A stretch of DNA of 47,714 nt from JAZDLC01 sp043802345 (GTDB lineage: Bacteria > Planctomycetota > B15-G4 > JADJEK01). The notes under the pieces are model-generated. The model ran no database searches and was not told the origin of the DNA. It worked only from the letters and a program-made list of their open reading frames with translations. A program made the translations under genes and the position numbers. The DNA is taken from assembly GCA_043802345.1 (NCBI GenBank), contig JAZDLC010000196.1, positions 1-47,714 on the forward strand. Reading direction: 5' to 3'. Positions 24,322-31,773 of the stretch are shown piece after piece; position 1 is the first letter of the stretch, and every line of letters begins with the position of its first letter.

Positions 24322-26846
24322 CACAGCAAGCTTCTCGCGGGACGATCCACCTGGTCTGCAATTCCCACATCGATCCGGTCTGGCTCTGGGAGTGGGAAGA
24401 GGGCGCCGCCGAGGCGCTGTCGACCTTCCGTGCCGCGGCCGATCTGTGCGAGGAGTTCGAGGGGTTCATCTTCAACCACAACGAGGCGATCCTCTACGAA
24501 TGGGTCGAGCGGTACGAGCCCGCCCTGTTCGAGCGGATCCAGCGGCTTGTCCGGGAGGGGCGGTGGCACATCATGGGCGGGTGGTATGTGCAGCCCGACT
24601 GCAACATGCCGTCGGGGGAGTCATTCGTGCGCCAGATTCTCCTGGGCAAGCGGTACTTCCGGGACCGCTTCTCTGTCGACGTGACCACGGCGATCAACTT
24701 CGATCCGTTCGGACACACCCGCGGTCTGGTGCAGATCCTGAAGCGGAGCGGCTTCGATTCGTACATCTTCTGCCGTCCTTCCGTGAAGGAGAGCGCCGTG
24801 CCGGCGCCGGAGTTCACCTGGCTCGGGTATGACGGCTCCGAGATCTTCGCCACGCTGGCCGTCCTGCACTACAACTCGGCGCCGGGAGAGGCGCGGGCGA
24901 AGCTCGAGCAGTGGCTGGACGCACGTCCGGAGAAGGGCGTCAGCCTGCTCCTCTGGGGAGTCGGCAACCACGGCGGCGGGCCGTCGCGGCAGGATCTTCG
25001 CGACCTGGCCGCCGCGATCGGCGGGACGCAGGAGTTCGAGATCCGCCACTCCACTCCCGAGGAGTATGTGGCGGACTTTCGGGCGAAGGAACCCGATCCG
25101 CCGCTTCATGCGGGCGACCTCAATCCCTGGGCCGTCGGCTGCTATACCTCGATGAGCCTGGTCAAGCAGAGGCACCGGCGGCTGGAGAATGAACTGTTCA
25201 CCACCGAGAAGATGGCCGCCACGGCGGCAGTTCAGGGCCTGCTCCCTTATCCAGCGGACGGACTCAGGAGCGGAGCGCGCGACCTGGCGTCCTGCCAGTT
25301 CCACGACAGCCTCCCCGGATCGTCGATCCAGGCGGTCGAGGGGACGGTCCTCCGCACCCTCGACCACGGCCTGGAAACGCTCGCGCGGATCAAGGCGCGC
25401 GCCTTCTTCGCCCTGGCCTCGGGACAGCGCGCGGCCCGCGACGGGGACTTCCCCCTTCTCATCATGAACCCCCATCCGTTTCGGGTGGAGACGCTCATCG
25501 AGTGCGAACTGCAACCGCAGTGGCCGCACAAGACGAGCGGCTTCCTGCGGCCGGTGCTGTTTCAGGGCAGAAAGGAGATCCCGGTCCAGGCGGAGAAGGA
25601 GCGGTGCAACATCGACGAGGACCACCGGAAGCGCGTTGCCTTCCGCGCCACCCTCGAGCCGGGTCGAATGAACCGTTTCGACTGCAAGCTGGTGATGCAG
25701 AGGCAGAGGCCGGCCCGGCTCCTGCGGGAGAGGCACGGGCGCATTCGCTTCCATTCCGGTGAGTTGCACGTGGAGATCAACTGCAGGACCGGGCTGGTCG
25801 ACCGCCTCTCGGTCCTTGGGGTCGACCTCCTGGCGAAGAGCGCCTTCTCGCCGCTCGTGATGATGGATGACCCCGATCCCTGGGGGATGAGGGTCGACTC
25901 GTTCCGGCGGCGGGCCGGCGCCTTCCGGCTGCTCGGGAGGAAGGCCGGCGCGCGCTTCTCCGGCATCCCGGCCGTGGACCTCCCCTCGGTGCGGGTGATC
26001 GAGGATGGCCCCGTCCGCGGCGTGGTCGAGGCGGTCTTTGGGTTTGGCGACTCCTGCCTTTGCCAGCAGTACAAGCTTCCCAGGGAGGGGACCGAGTTCG
26101 AGGTGGAGACCCGCGTCTACTGGAACGAGAAGGACCGGATGCTGAAGCTGTCCGTCCCCACGCGTTTCAAGGACGCGAGGCTGCTCGGGCAGGTGGCGTA
26201 CGGCGTGGCCGACCTTCCTCGAGGAGGGAAGGAAGGGGTGGCCCAGCAGTGGGTCGGGCTGGTCTCGGAGGAAGCCGGCCTGGCGTTGACCTGCATCAAT
26301 GACGGCACCCACGGCGCCGATATGGCCCGTGGGGAGCTGCGCCTCTCGCTCTTGCGCTCGCCGGCCTACGCCGGCCACCCCACGAGCCCTGACTGCGGGA
26401 TCGTCCAGAAGGACCGGTTCACGCCCCGCATGGACCAGGGAGAGCGGTGCTTCCGCTTCTGGTTCAACGCCGGACCGGCGGGCGACCGGCTGCAGAGGAT
26501 CGACCGCGAGGCGCTGGCGCGGAACGCGCCGCCGATGGCGCTCTGCTTCTTCCCGCCGGGAGCTGGAAAGAAGCCGGTCGCCGGCGCCGTCCTCAGTGAT
26601 CCGGTCGTCCAGCTCGCGGCGCTGAAACAGGGGGAAGACGGCGACGGCCTGATCATCCGCCTCTTCGAGCCGACCGGGAAGCCGAGAAGCACCACCCTGT
26701 CGCTCCCCTTCGCCCGTGCGAGGACCAGGGTGCGCCTGAAGGCCTTCGAGATCCGGACCCTCCGTTTCGACCTGAAGACCGGCCGTTTCAGCGAGACCGA
26801 TCTCCTCGAGCGGCCGATCGAGTCGATGCTATCTCCTGATCTTTAA
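24318..26846 (+). CDS. GH38 alpha-mannosidase
   Basis: The start is the ATG at 24318 in the ATGA overlap with the upstream glycosidase. The 842-residue protein carries the GH38 set: zinc ligands in HIDPVW (His17, Asp19), the nucleophile Asp129 in NFDPFGHT, and the second zinc pair HD at 329-330 (CQFHDSLPGSS). The catalytic barrel and three-helix bundle fill about residues 10-420; the rest is the large beta domain that follows in all family members. There is no signal peptide, so it acts in the cytoplasm. It removes alpha-mannosyl units; linkage cannot be read from sequence. No transporter gene is directly linked. Confidence 0.93.
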   Translation: MTQQASRGTIHLVCNSHIDPVWLWEWEEGAAEALSTFRAAADLCEEFEGFIFNHNEAILYEWVERYEPALFERIQRLVREGRWHIMGGWYVQPDCNMPSGESFVRQILLGKRYFRDRFSVDVTTAINFDPFGHTRGLVQILKRSGFDSYIFCRPSVKESAVPAPEFTWLGYDGSEIFATLAVLHYNSAPGEARAKLEQWLDARPEKGVSLLLWGVGNHGGGPSRQDLRDLAAAIGGTQEFEIRHSTPEEYVADFRAKEPDPPLHAGDLNPWAVGCYTSMSLVKQRHRRLENELFTTEKMAATAAVQGLLPYPADGLRSGARDLASCQFHDSLPGSSIQAVEGTVLRTLDHGLETLARIKARAFFALASGQRAARDGDFPLLIMNPHPFRVETLIECELQPQWPHKTSGFLRPVLFQGRKEIPVQAEKERCNIDEDHRKRVAFRATLEPGRMNRFDCKLVMQRQRPARLLRERHGRIRFHSGELHVEINCRTGLVDRLSVLGVDLLAKSAFSPLVMMDDPDPWGMRVDSFRRRAGAFRLLGRKAGARFSGIPAVDLPSVRVIEDGPVRGVVEAVFGFGDSCLCQQYKLPREGTEFEVETRVYWNEKDRMLKLSVPTRFKDARLLGQVAYGVADLPRGGKEGVAQQWVGLVSEEAGLALTCINDGTHGADMARGELRLSLLRSPAYAGHPTSPDCGIVQKDRFTPRMDQGERCFRFWFNAGPAGDRLQRIDREALARNAPPMALCFFPPGAGKKPVAGAVLSDPVVQLAALKQGEDGDGLIIRLFEPTGKPRSTTLSLPFARARTRVRLKAFEIRTLRFDLKTGRFSETDLLERPIESMLSPDL

Positions 26847-27063
26847 GAGCCGCCGAACGTCCTGAATCAAGGAACCGGGCCGCGCAGGCCTCCACCATTC
26901 GGGAGATTCGAGATCCTGGACCGTATTGGGTGCAGGAGTTGACCGTGATGCCTTTTCCTTCCTTGGCGCAAACGGATCGACAGCGGCGACGGTGAACGGG
27001 TAGTCTCGGTGCTGCTCGACTGCTGCGGAAGACAAACCAGAACAACCAGAACGAGGAACCAAG

Positions 27064-27612
27064 ATGTTGAAGTTCGCCTTTATCGTGCTTTCCCTGGGTC
27101 TTTTCGCCCTCCCGGCGACGGCCCAGAAGATGGGGATGATCAACCGCAACGCCCCGGCCATCGAACAGAAGATGGACCTGGGGTCGACCGGGACGGTCTC
27201 GCTGAAGTACACCGGCATTACCTGGGGAGCAGGCGCCTGGGCCAAGGCTCTCGAAGACGAGGGAAAGCGCGACCAGGCGCGGCAGCGGATCAACCAGACG
27301 GCCGACAAGAGCCCGCTCGGCTCGTTCGAGTGCTCAAAGGACGTGCAGATCGACGACGTCCTCGTTCCGGCCGGAAAGTACGACCTGGCCTTCAAGCTGG
27401 ACGACGACTTCGCCTGGCAGATCGCCCTCGCCAAGGAGGGCAGCTCGATCAGCATTCCCCTGACCCTCACGCAGGCGGAGGAGGCGAGCAAGCGGCTGGT
27501 CGTGAGCGTGTACGCCGGTGATGAGGACTTCACCGGCGGCCTGTACGTCGCCTTCGGCATGGATTCCGGCATGCTGAGCATCACCCCGGCGCCCGAGGAA
27601 GACCAGCGCTGA
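27064..27612 (+). CDS. Small secreted protein, DUF2911-like
   Basis: A 182-residue protein with a signal peptide (MLKFAFIVLSLGLFALPATAQ, cleaved about 21) and a GAGGA ribosome site. Residues about 110-180 are beta-rich and contain VLVPAGKYDLAFKLDDDFAWQIALAK, the shape of DUF2911 proteins (a V-x-A-G-x-Y turn followed by a tryptophan strand). The function of that family is unknown. A helical stretch (WAKALEDEGKRDQARQRINQ) lies between the signal and the beta part. It stands alone between the glycosidase pair and the operon at 27934, and the intrinsic terminator at 27770 follows it. Confidence 0.6.
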   Translation: MLKFAFIVLSLGLFALPATAQKMGMINRNAPAIEQKMDLGSTGTVSLKYTGITWGAGAWAKALEDEGKRDQARQRINQTADKSPLGSFECSKDVQIDDVLVPAGKYDLAFKLDDDFAWQIALAKEGSSISIPLTLTQAEEASKRLVVSVYAGDEDFTGGLYVAFGMDSGMLSITPAPEEDQR

Positions 27613-27769
27613 GAAGACCCTGCCGCCGGCGCTCCGCCAGGGCACAGGGCATTCGTGAATCTCGGCTGGACCGGCCGCGTCGTGCCCGCGCTGGAGGCGG
27701 CCGGCGGCGGTCCTCAGACCCGCGGGGCGCTGCGCTGGCCGGACAGGAGGAAGTCGGGGGACCACCAGT
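27613..27769. other. Gene-free stretch (first part of a 321-base gap)
   Basis: This GC-rich stretch follows the stop of the small secreted protein. I see short self-complementary words (CCCTG and CAGGG around 27618-27643) but no frame with a ribosome site and nothing that I can name. Confidence 0.4.
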
Positions 27770-27793
27770 CCGCCCGGCGGCGGTTCTTTTTTT
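27770..27793 (+). terminator. Intrinsic transcription terminator
   Basis: CCGCC-CGGC-GGCGG forms a five-base GC stem with a four-base loop, followed at once by TTCTTTTTTT. It lies 157 bases after the stop at 27612 and would isolate the operon that starts at 27934 from upstream transcription. Confidence 0.55.
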
Positions 27794-27933
27794 GTCTATA
27801 TGCCCTTGTTGTTTGCGAAAGAGCTAGTTTACTTACCGCGCTTAAATCGGGCGGTGGGCGTTCATGATCATTCGGTCCTGTTCAGGCCGGGGTGTGCGTT
27901 GTACCGACCGACATTCGGGAACAGTGAAGCACA
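27794..27933 (+). promoter_or_regulatory. AT-richer leader before the beta-lysine operon
   Basis: Base composition falls sharply between about 27781 and 27850, with strings such as TCTATATG, TTGTTGTTTG and CGCTTAAATC, in an otherwise GC-rich window. This is where a promoter should be. I cannot pick a sigma-70 pair with good spacing, and no riboswitch fold is clear. The first gene has only a weak ribosome site (GGGA 13 bases upstream). Confidence 0.35.
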
Positions 27934-29274
27934 ATGATCTCATCCCAATCATCGGACGATTCCGAAGCCTCACCAGACGAACCTGAACCTCCGGGGCCCC
28001 CCAGCCCCCGAACTACCCCCCACCCCTCAACCAGGCTTCACCCACGAATCAGCGCACCGGCGCTGTTACCTGCGTCCAGCGCGGAGCAGTTCCGCCGGAC
28101 ATTCTTTCCCGAGGCAACCGCCGAGGATTGGAGCGACTGGCGGTGGCAGCTCCGCAAGCGGCTCCGGAGCCCGGAGGAGTTCCAGAGGGTCTTCGACCTC
28201 TCCACCGAGGAACTCGCTGCGTTGCAGGGGATGCGCGGCAAGTTTCCGGCCGCCGTCACGCCTTTTTACGCCTCGCTCCTCAATCGCACGGATCCCGGGC
28301 AGCCGCTGCGCCGCTCGGTGATTCCTACGCTGAGTGAATTCGAGACACACTACGGGGAAGCGGACGATCCGCTCGCCGAGGACGCGTGCAGTCCGGTCGA
28401 GGGATTGGTGCACCGCTACCCCGACCGGGCGCTGTTCCTGGTCTCGGACCACTGCGCTGTCTACTGCCGTTACTGCACCCGCGCGCGGGTGGTGGGAAGC
28501 GGCGCGATGTCGCCCAACGTGAAGCGCTGGGAAGGCGCCTTCCGGTATCTGGAAGCGCATCAGGAGGTCCGCGACGTCCTGATCTCGGGCGGCGATCCGC
28601 TGACCCTCTCGGACGACAAGCTGGACTACCTGCTGTCAAGGCTGAGGGCCATTCCACACCTGGAGTTCATCCGGATCGGCACCAAGGTCCCCGCGGTCCT
28701 TCCGCAGAGGGTCACTCCCGAGCTGACCCAGGTCCTCAGCCGCTATCACCCGCTGTGGATGAGCCTGCACTTCACCCACGGCGACGAGTTGGTGCCGGAG
28801 GTGGTCGCCGCCTGCGAGCGGCTGGCGAACGCCGGCATCCCCCTCGGCAGCCAGACGGTGCTGCTGCGCGGCATCAACGACAACGTGCCGACGCTGAAAC
28901 GCCTGTTCCACGGGCTTCTGCGGGCGCGCGTGCGGCCCTACTACCTGTACCAGTGCGACCCGATCAGCGGTTCGGCCCATCTCCGGACGCCGGTGGAGAC
29001 CGGACTGGAACTGATCGCGGGGCTGCGCGGCCACACGACCGGCTATGCCGTGCCGCAGTTCGTCATCGACGCGCCCGGTGGCGGCGGCAAGATACCCCTC
29101 ATGGCCGACGCCGTGCTCGGCCGGGATGGCGATGACCTCCTGCTCCGCAACTGGGCAGGCGGGACCTTCCGCTATCCCGACCCGCTGCCGGAGCCGGTCC
29201 TGGCCGTCACAAGGCGGGGGCGGAACGGGAGCGGCCGGCGCGGCACGCCGCGGAACGGCGGAGTCCGGCGATGA
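27934..29274 (+). CDS. kamA: Lysine 2,3-aminomutase (radical SAM)
   Basis: A 446-residue enzyme that turns L-alpha-lysine into L-beta-lysine. The first 45 residues are Pro/Ser rich and probably disordered; the conserved part starts near EQFRRTFFPEATAEDW. The iron-sulfur motif is Cys174-x3-Cys178-x2-Cys181 (CAVYCRYC), SAM binding uses ISGGDPL at 217-223, and the PLP lysine is Lys386 in PGGGGK. Asp316 (GIND) and Asp379 (IDAPGGGGK) match the two aspartates that hold the substrate amino groups in the Clostridium subterminale enzyme (Asp293 and Asp330). That favours lysine over glutamate. No elongation factor P gene is near, which argues against an EpmB role. It is the first gene of six overlapping genes; its stop overlaps the next start (ATGA). 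Confidence 0.88.
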   Translation: MISSQSSDDSEASPDEPEPPGPPSPRTTPHPSTRLHPRISAPALLPASSAEQFRRTFFPEATAEDWSDWRWQLRKRLRSPEEFQRVFDLSTEELAALQGMRGKFPAAVTPFYASLLNRTDPGQPLRRSVIPTLSEFETHYGEADDPLAEDACSPVEGLVHRYPDRALFLVSDHCAVYCRYCTRARVVGSGAMSPNVKRWEGAFRYLEAHQEVRDVLISGGDPLTLSDDKLDYLLSRLRAIPHLEFIRIGTKVPAVLPQRVTPELTQVLSRYHPLWMSLHFTHGDELVPEVVAACERLANAGIPLGSQTVLLRGINDNVPTLKRLFHGLLRARVRPYYLYQCDPISGSAHLRTPVETGLELIAGLRGHTTGYAVPQFVIDAPGGGGKIPLMADAVLGRDGDDLLLRNWAGGTFRYPDPLPEPVLAVTRRGRNGSGRRGTPRNGGVRR

Positions 29275-29786
29275 GCGAGGAATCTGGCGATCCGGAGCCG
29301 TTTTGTGCGCGGTGCGCGCGGCACCAGGCGACCTGTTGCCAGAATACGGACATCTACGTCACGCGCGGCGACGTCCGGCGCATCGAGGCCGGCACCGGCC
29401 GCACGGACTTTTGCGACTACCGGCTGGCGCGCAATCCTGCCTACCTCGGCCAGGACGACGACCCCCTCTGGAGGCGGCTCGTCTTTCGGGCTGACGGCAC
29501 GCGTCGCGTGTTGCGGCAGACGAGCGGCGGCGATTGCACCTTCTTGTCCAGCTCGGGCTGCACTCTGCCGAGCGACATCCGTCCGGTGATTTGCCGGCTC
29601 TGTCCCTTCGAATACACCGCGGCCGGTGTCACCGGCCTTGCCCCCGGCTGCCCGACCCAGTTGCTACGTCCCGGCGAGGACCTGATCGGCATTCTCGGCA
29701 TGAGCCGGGAGCGGGCCGAGGAACTGCTCAGGGCGCTCTATGTCGAACTTCTCGAGGAGGAGGCACTACAGTGCGCATCGGTCTGA
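29271..29786 (+). CDS. YkgJ-type cysteine-cluster protein
   Basis: A 171-residue soluble protein with ten cysteines at 12, 15, 22, 23, 48, 89, 97, 108, 111 and 127. The pattern C-x2-C-x6-CC near the N-terminus and GDC...SSGCTLP...RPVICRLCPF in the middle is that of the YkgJ (UPF0153) family, thought to bind zinc or an iron-sulfur cluster. The exact role of the family is unknown; members often sit beside enzymes that need metal clusters, so it may help mature or feed electrons to the radical SAM aminomutase, or may modify a protein. It overlaps the aminomutase gene by four bases and the next ligase gene by 16. Confidence 0.8.
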   Translation: MSEESGDPEPFCARCARHQATCCQNTDIYVTRGDVRRIEAGTGRTDFCDYRLARNPAYLGQDDDPLWRRLVFRADGTRRVLRQTSGGDCTFLSSSGCTLPSDIRPVICRLCPFEYTAAGVTGLAPGCPTQLLRPGEDLIGILGMSRERAEELLRALYVELLEEEALQCASV

Positions 29787-30772
29787 CCTACGACCTCCGG
29801 GACGCCTATCTGGCCGAAGGCCTGGGCGAGGAGGAGACCGCCGAGTTTGATCGCGCCGACACCATCGAAGCGATCGAGGACGCCCTGAAGCGCCTCGGTT
29901 TCGAGGTGGATCGGATCGGCCGCGCCAAGGAGTTGATGGCGCGGCTCCTGAAGGGCGACCGTTTCGACCTGGTCTTCAACATCGCCGAGGGACTGTACGG
30001 CAGCAGCCGCGAATCGCAGGTGCCGGCGATCCTCGACGCCTTCCGCATTCCATACACATTCTCCGACGCAACCGTGCTGGGACTGTCCCTGGACAAGGCC
30101 TTCACCAAGCATGTGCTCCGCGACGCCGGCCTTCCCACCGCCGATTTCCGGGTGGTGGAGGACCTGCACGACCTGGAGCAGGTGGACCTGCCGTTCCCCC
30201 TGTTCCTGAAGCCGGTAGGCGAAGGCACGGGCAAGGGGGTCACCTCCGAGTCGAAGGTCACTTCCAGGGCCGGGCTGATCGCGCTGGGCACGTCGCTGCT
30301 GCGGCACTTCTCGCAGCCTGTCCTGGTCGAGGAGTTCCTGCCGGGACGCGAATTCACGGTGGGCATCGTGGGGACCGGCGCGGCCACCGAAGCGGTCGGC
30401 ACCGCCGAGATCGTGCTGAAAGCCGGCGCCGAGAAGGACGTCTACTCCTACGTCAACAAGGAGCGTTGCGAGGAGCTGGTCGAGTACCGGCTGGTCACCG
30501 ACAGCATGGCCCAGGAGGCAGCCCGCCTGGCGGTGCTCGCCTGGCGCGCCATGCGCTGCCGCGACGGTGGCCGCATCGACCTCAGAGCCGACGTCGACGG
30601 CAACCTGAAGCTTCTCGAGCTGAACCCGCTGGCCGGTCTGCACCCCGAGCACTCCGACCTGCCGATCATCTGCACCATGGTGGGGATGACGTATATCGAA
30701 CTGATCGACCGCATCACCAGGTCGGCCCTCGCGCGCATCGGGCGCGAGCCGCCGGCGCAGCGCGGCAAGTAG
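29771..30772 (+). CDS. ATP-grasp ligase 1 (D-Ala-D-Ala ligase-like)
   Basis: The start is a GTG at 29771 after GGAGGAGG; it gives the opening MRIGLTYDLRDAY that this fold needs. The 333-residue protein has the three ATP-grasp parts: an N-terminal Rossmann-like domain with VFNIAEGLYG (the ligase serine/glutamate region), the central nucleotide lid with LFLKPVGEGTGKGV, and the C-terminal metal site RIDLRADVDG...LLELNPLAGLHP with the Glu-x-Asn pair. The following HSDLP matches the D-Ala-D-Ala ligase end. It should make an amide or peptide bond through an acyl phosphate. The GTG lies inside the 3' end of the cysteine-cluster gene. There are no cell-wall genes near, so dipeptide synthesis for peptidoglycan is unlikely. 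Confidence 0.85.
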   Translation: MRIGLTYDLRDAYLAEGLGEEETAEFDRADTIEAIEDALKRLGFEVDRIGRAKELMARLLKGDRFDLVFNIAEGLYGSSRESQVPAILDAFRIPYTFSDATVLGLSLDKAFTKHVLRDAGLPTADFRVVEDLHDLEQVDLPFPLFLKPVGEGTGKGVTSESKVTSRAGLIALGTSLLRHFSQPVLVEEFLPGREFTVGIVGTGAATEAVGTAEIVLKAGAEKDVYSYVNKERCEELVEYRLVTDSMAQEAARLAVLAWRAMRCRDGGRIDLRADVDGNLKLLELNPLAGLHPEHSDLPIICTMVGMTYIELIDRITRSALARIGREPPAQRGK

Positions 30773-30778
30773 TCCAGC

Positions 30779-31771
30779 TTGAAGATTGCGATTCTGTTCA
30801 ACGAAGTGGACCGGGACGCCCCGGCCGACGAACGCGACGTGCTCGACCAGATGGAGGTGATCAGCGACGCCGTCTGCGAGCTTCGCCACCTTTCTGTCAC
30901 CATTCCAGTGGGTCTCGACCTGTACGCCCTCCGTTCGAGGCTTCTGCTGGAGCGCCCGGACGCCGTGTTCAACCTGGTCGAGTCCCTGGCCGGTTCGGAC
31001 CGGTTGATCCTGACCGTGCCGGCCCTGCTCGAAACGCTTCAGCTGCCTTTTTCCGGGGCTCCCCTGGAGGCGCTCCTGAAGAGCACCAACAAGGTGCTGG
31101 CCAAGATCCTCATGCGAGCGCTGGGACTCCCCACCGCCGACTGGTCGGAGGGGGAAGACCTGGAGCGGGTGTTCCGCCCCGGGGCCCGCGTCATCGCCAA
31201 ATCGAGGTGGAGCCACGGCTCGCTGGGGCTGGAGGAGGATGCGGTCCTGAAGGCAGCCGAGCCCGACAAGATCCGCGCCCGGCTGCGCCGGGACGAGGGG
31301 GACTGCTTCGTCGAGGAGTACATCGAAGGGAGGGAATTCAACCTCTCCGTACTGGGTGGCGCAGCGGGGCCGGAGGTGCTGCCCCTGGCGGAGATCCGCT
31401 TCGACGAGTTCGCGCCGGGGCGGCCGCGCATCGTCGGGTACCGCGCGAAGTGGGATCCCGATTCACTCGAGTCCCACGGGACGCCGCGGACCTTCACGTT
31501 CGGGGGGCGGGACAGCGAGCTGCTCGACAGGTTGCGGCATGCGGCCCTGGCGTGCTGGCGGGGCTTCGGCCTGCGCGGCTACGCGCGGGTCGACTTCCGG
31601 GTCGATGAGGCCGGCAATCCCTACATCCTGGAAGTGAACGCCAACCCATGCCTGTCCCGGGACGCCGGCTTCCTGGCCGCGGCGGCTGAAGCCGGGCTCG
31701 ATTCCACCGCTGTGGTCGCGCGTATCCTGGCCGATGCGCCCGGCGCGGGCGGCCGTTTGAAAGGCAACTGA
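30779..31771 (+). CDS. ATP-grasp ligase 2 (D-Ala-D-Ala ligase-like)
   Basis: A 330-residue protein that starts with TTG six bases after the upstream stop, giving MKIAILFNEVDRDAP. It shares the plan of ligase 1 (VFNLVESLAG; VDFRVDEAGNPYILEVNANPCLS with the Glu-x-Asn metal pair) but the lid reads VIAKSRWSHGSLGLEED instead of the usual K-P-x-x-x-G-x-S loop, and the end after the metal site lacks the HSxLP tail. The two ligases are therefore not a recent tandem duplicate and probably take different substrates. Weak GTG and TTG starts on both may hold their amounts low relative to the other enzymes. Confidence 0.83.
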   Translation: MKIAILFNEVDRDAPADERDVLDQMEVISDAVCELRHLSVTIPVGLDLYALRSRLLLERPDAVFNLVESLAGSDRLILTVPALLETLQLPFSGAPLEALLKSTNKVLAKILMRALGLPTADWSEGEDLERVFRPGARVIAKSRWSHGSLGLEEDAVLKAAEPDKIRARLRRDEGDCFVEEYIEGREFNLSVLGGAAGPEVLPLAEIRFDEFAPGRPRIVGYRAKWDPDSLESHGTPRTFTFGGRDSELLDRLRHAALACWRGFGLRGYARVDFRVDEAGNPYILEVNANPCLSRDAGFLAAAAEAGLDSTAVVARILADAPGAGGRLKGN

Positions 31772-31773
31772 AA

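Noticed and set aside
27934..29274. EpmB-type aminomutase acting on elongation factor P
   Set aside because: EpmB proteins are shorter at the C-terminus and are linked to efp or epmA; here the full C-terminal part and a small-molecule operon context are present. Not fully excluded.
29771..31771. D-alanine-D-alanine ligases for the cell wall
   Set aside because: No mur, fts or dcw genes are near, two unlike copies stand in tandem, and the flanking genes act on lysine and acetyl groups.
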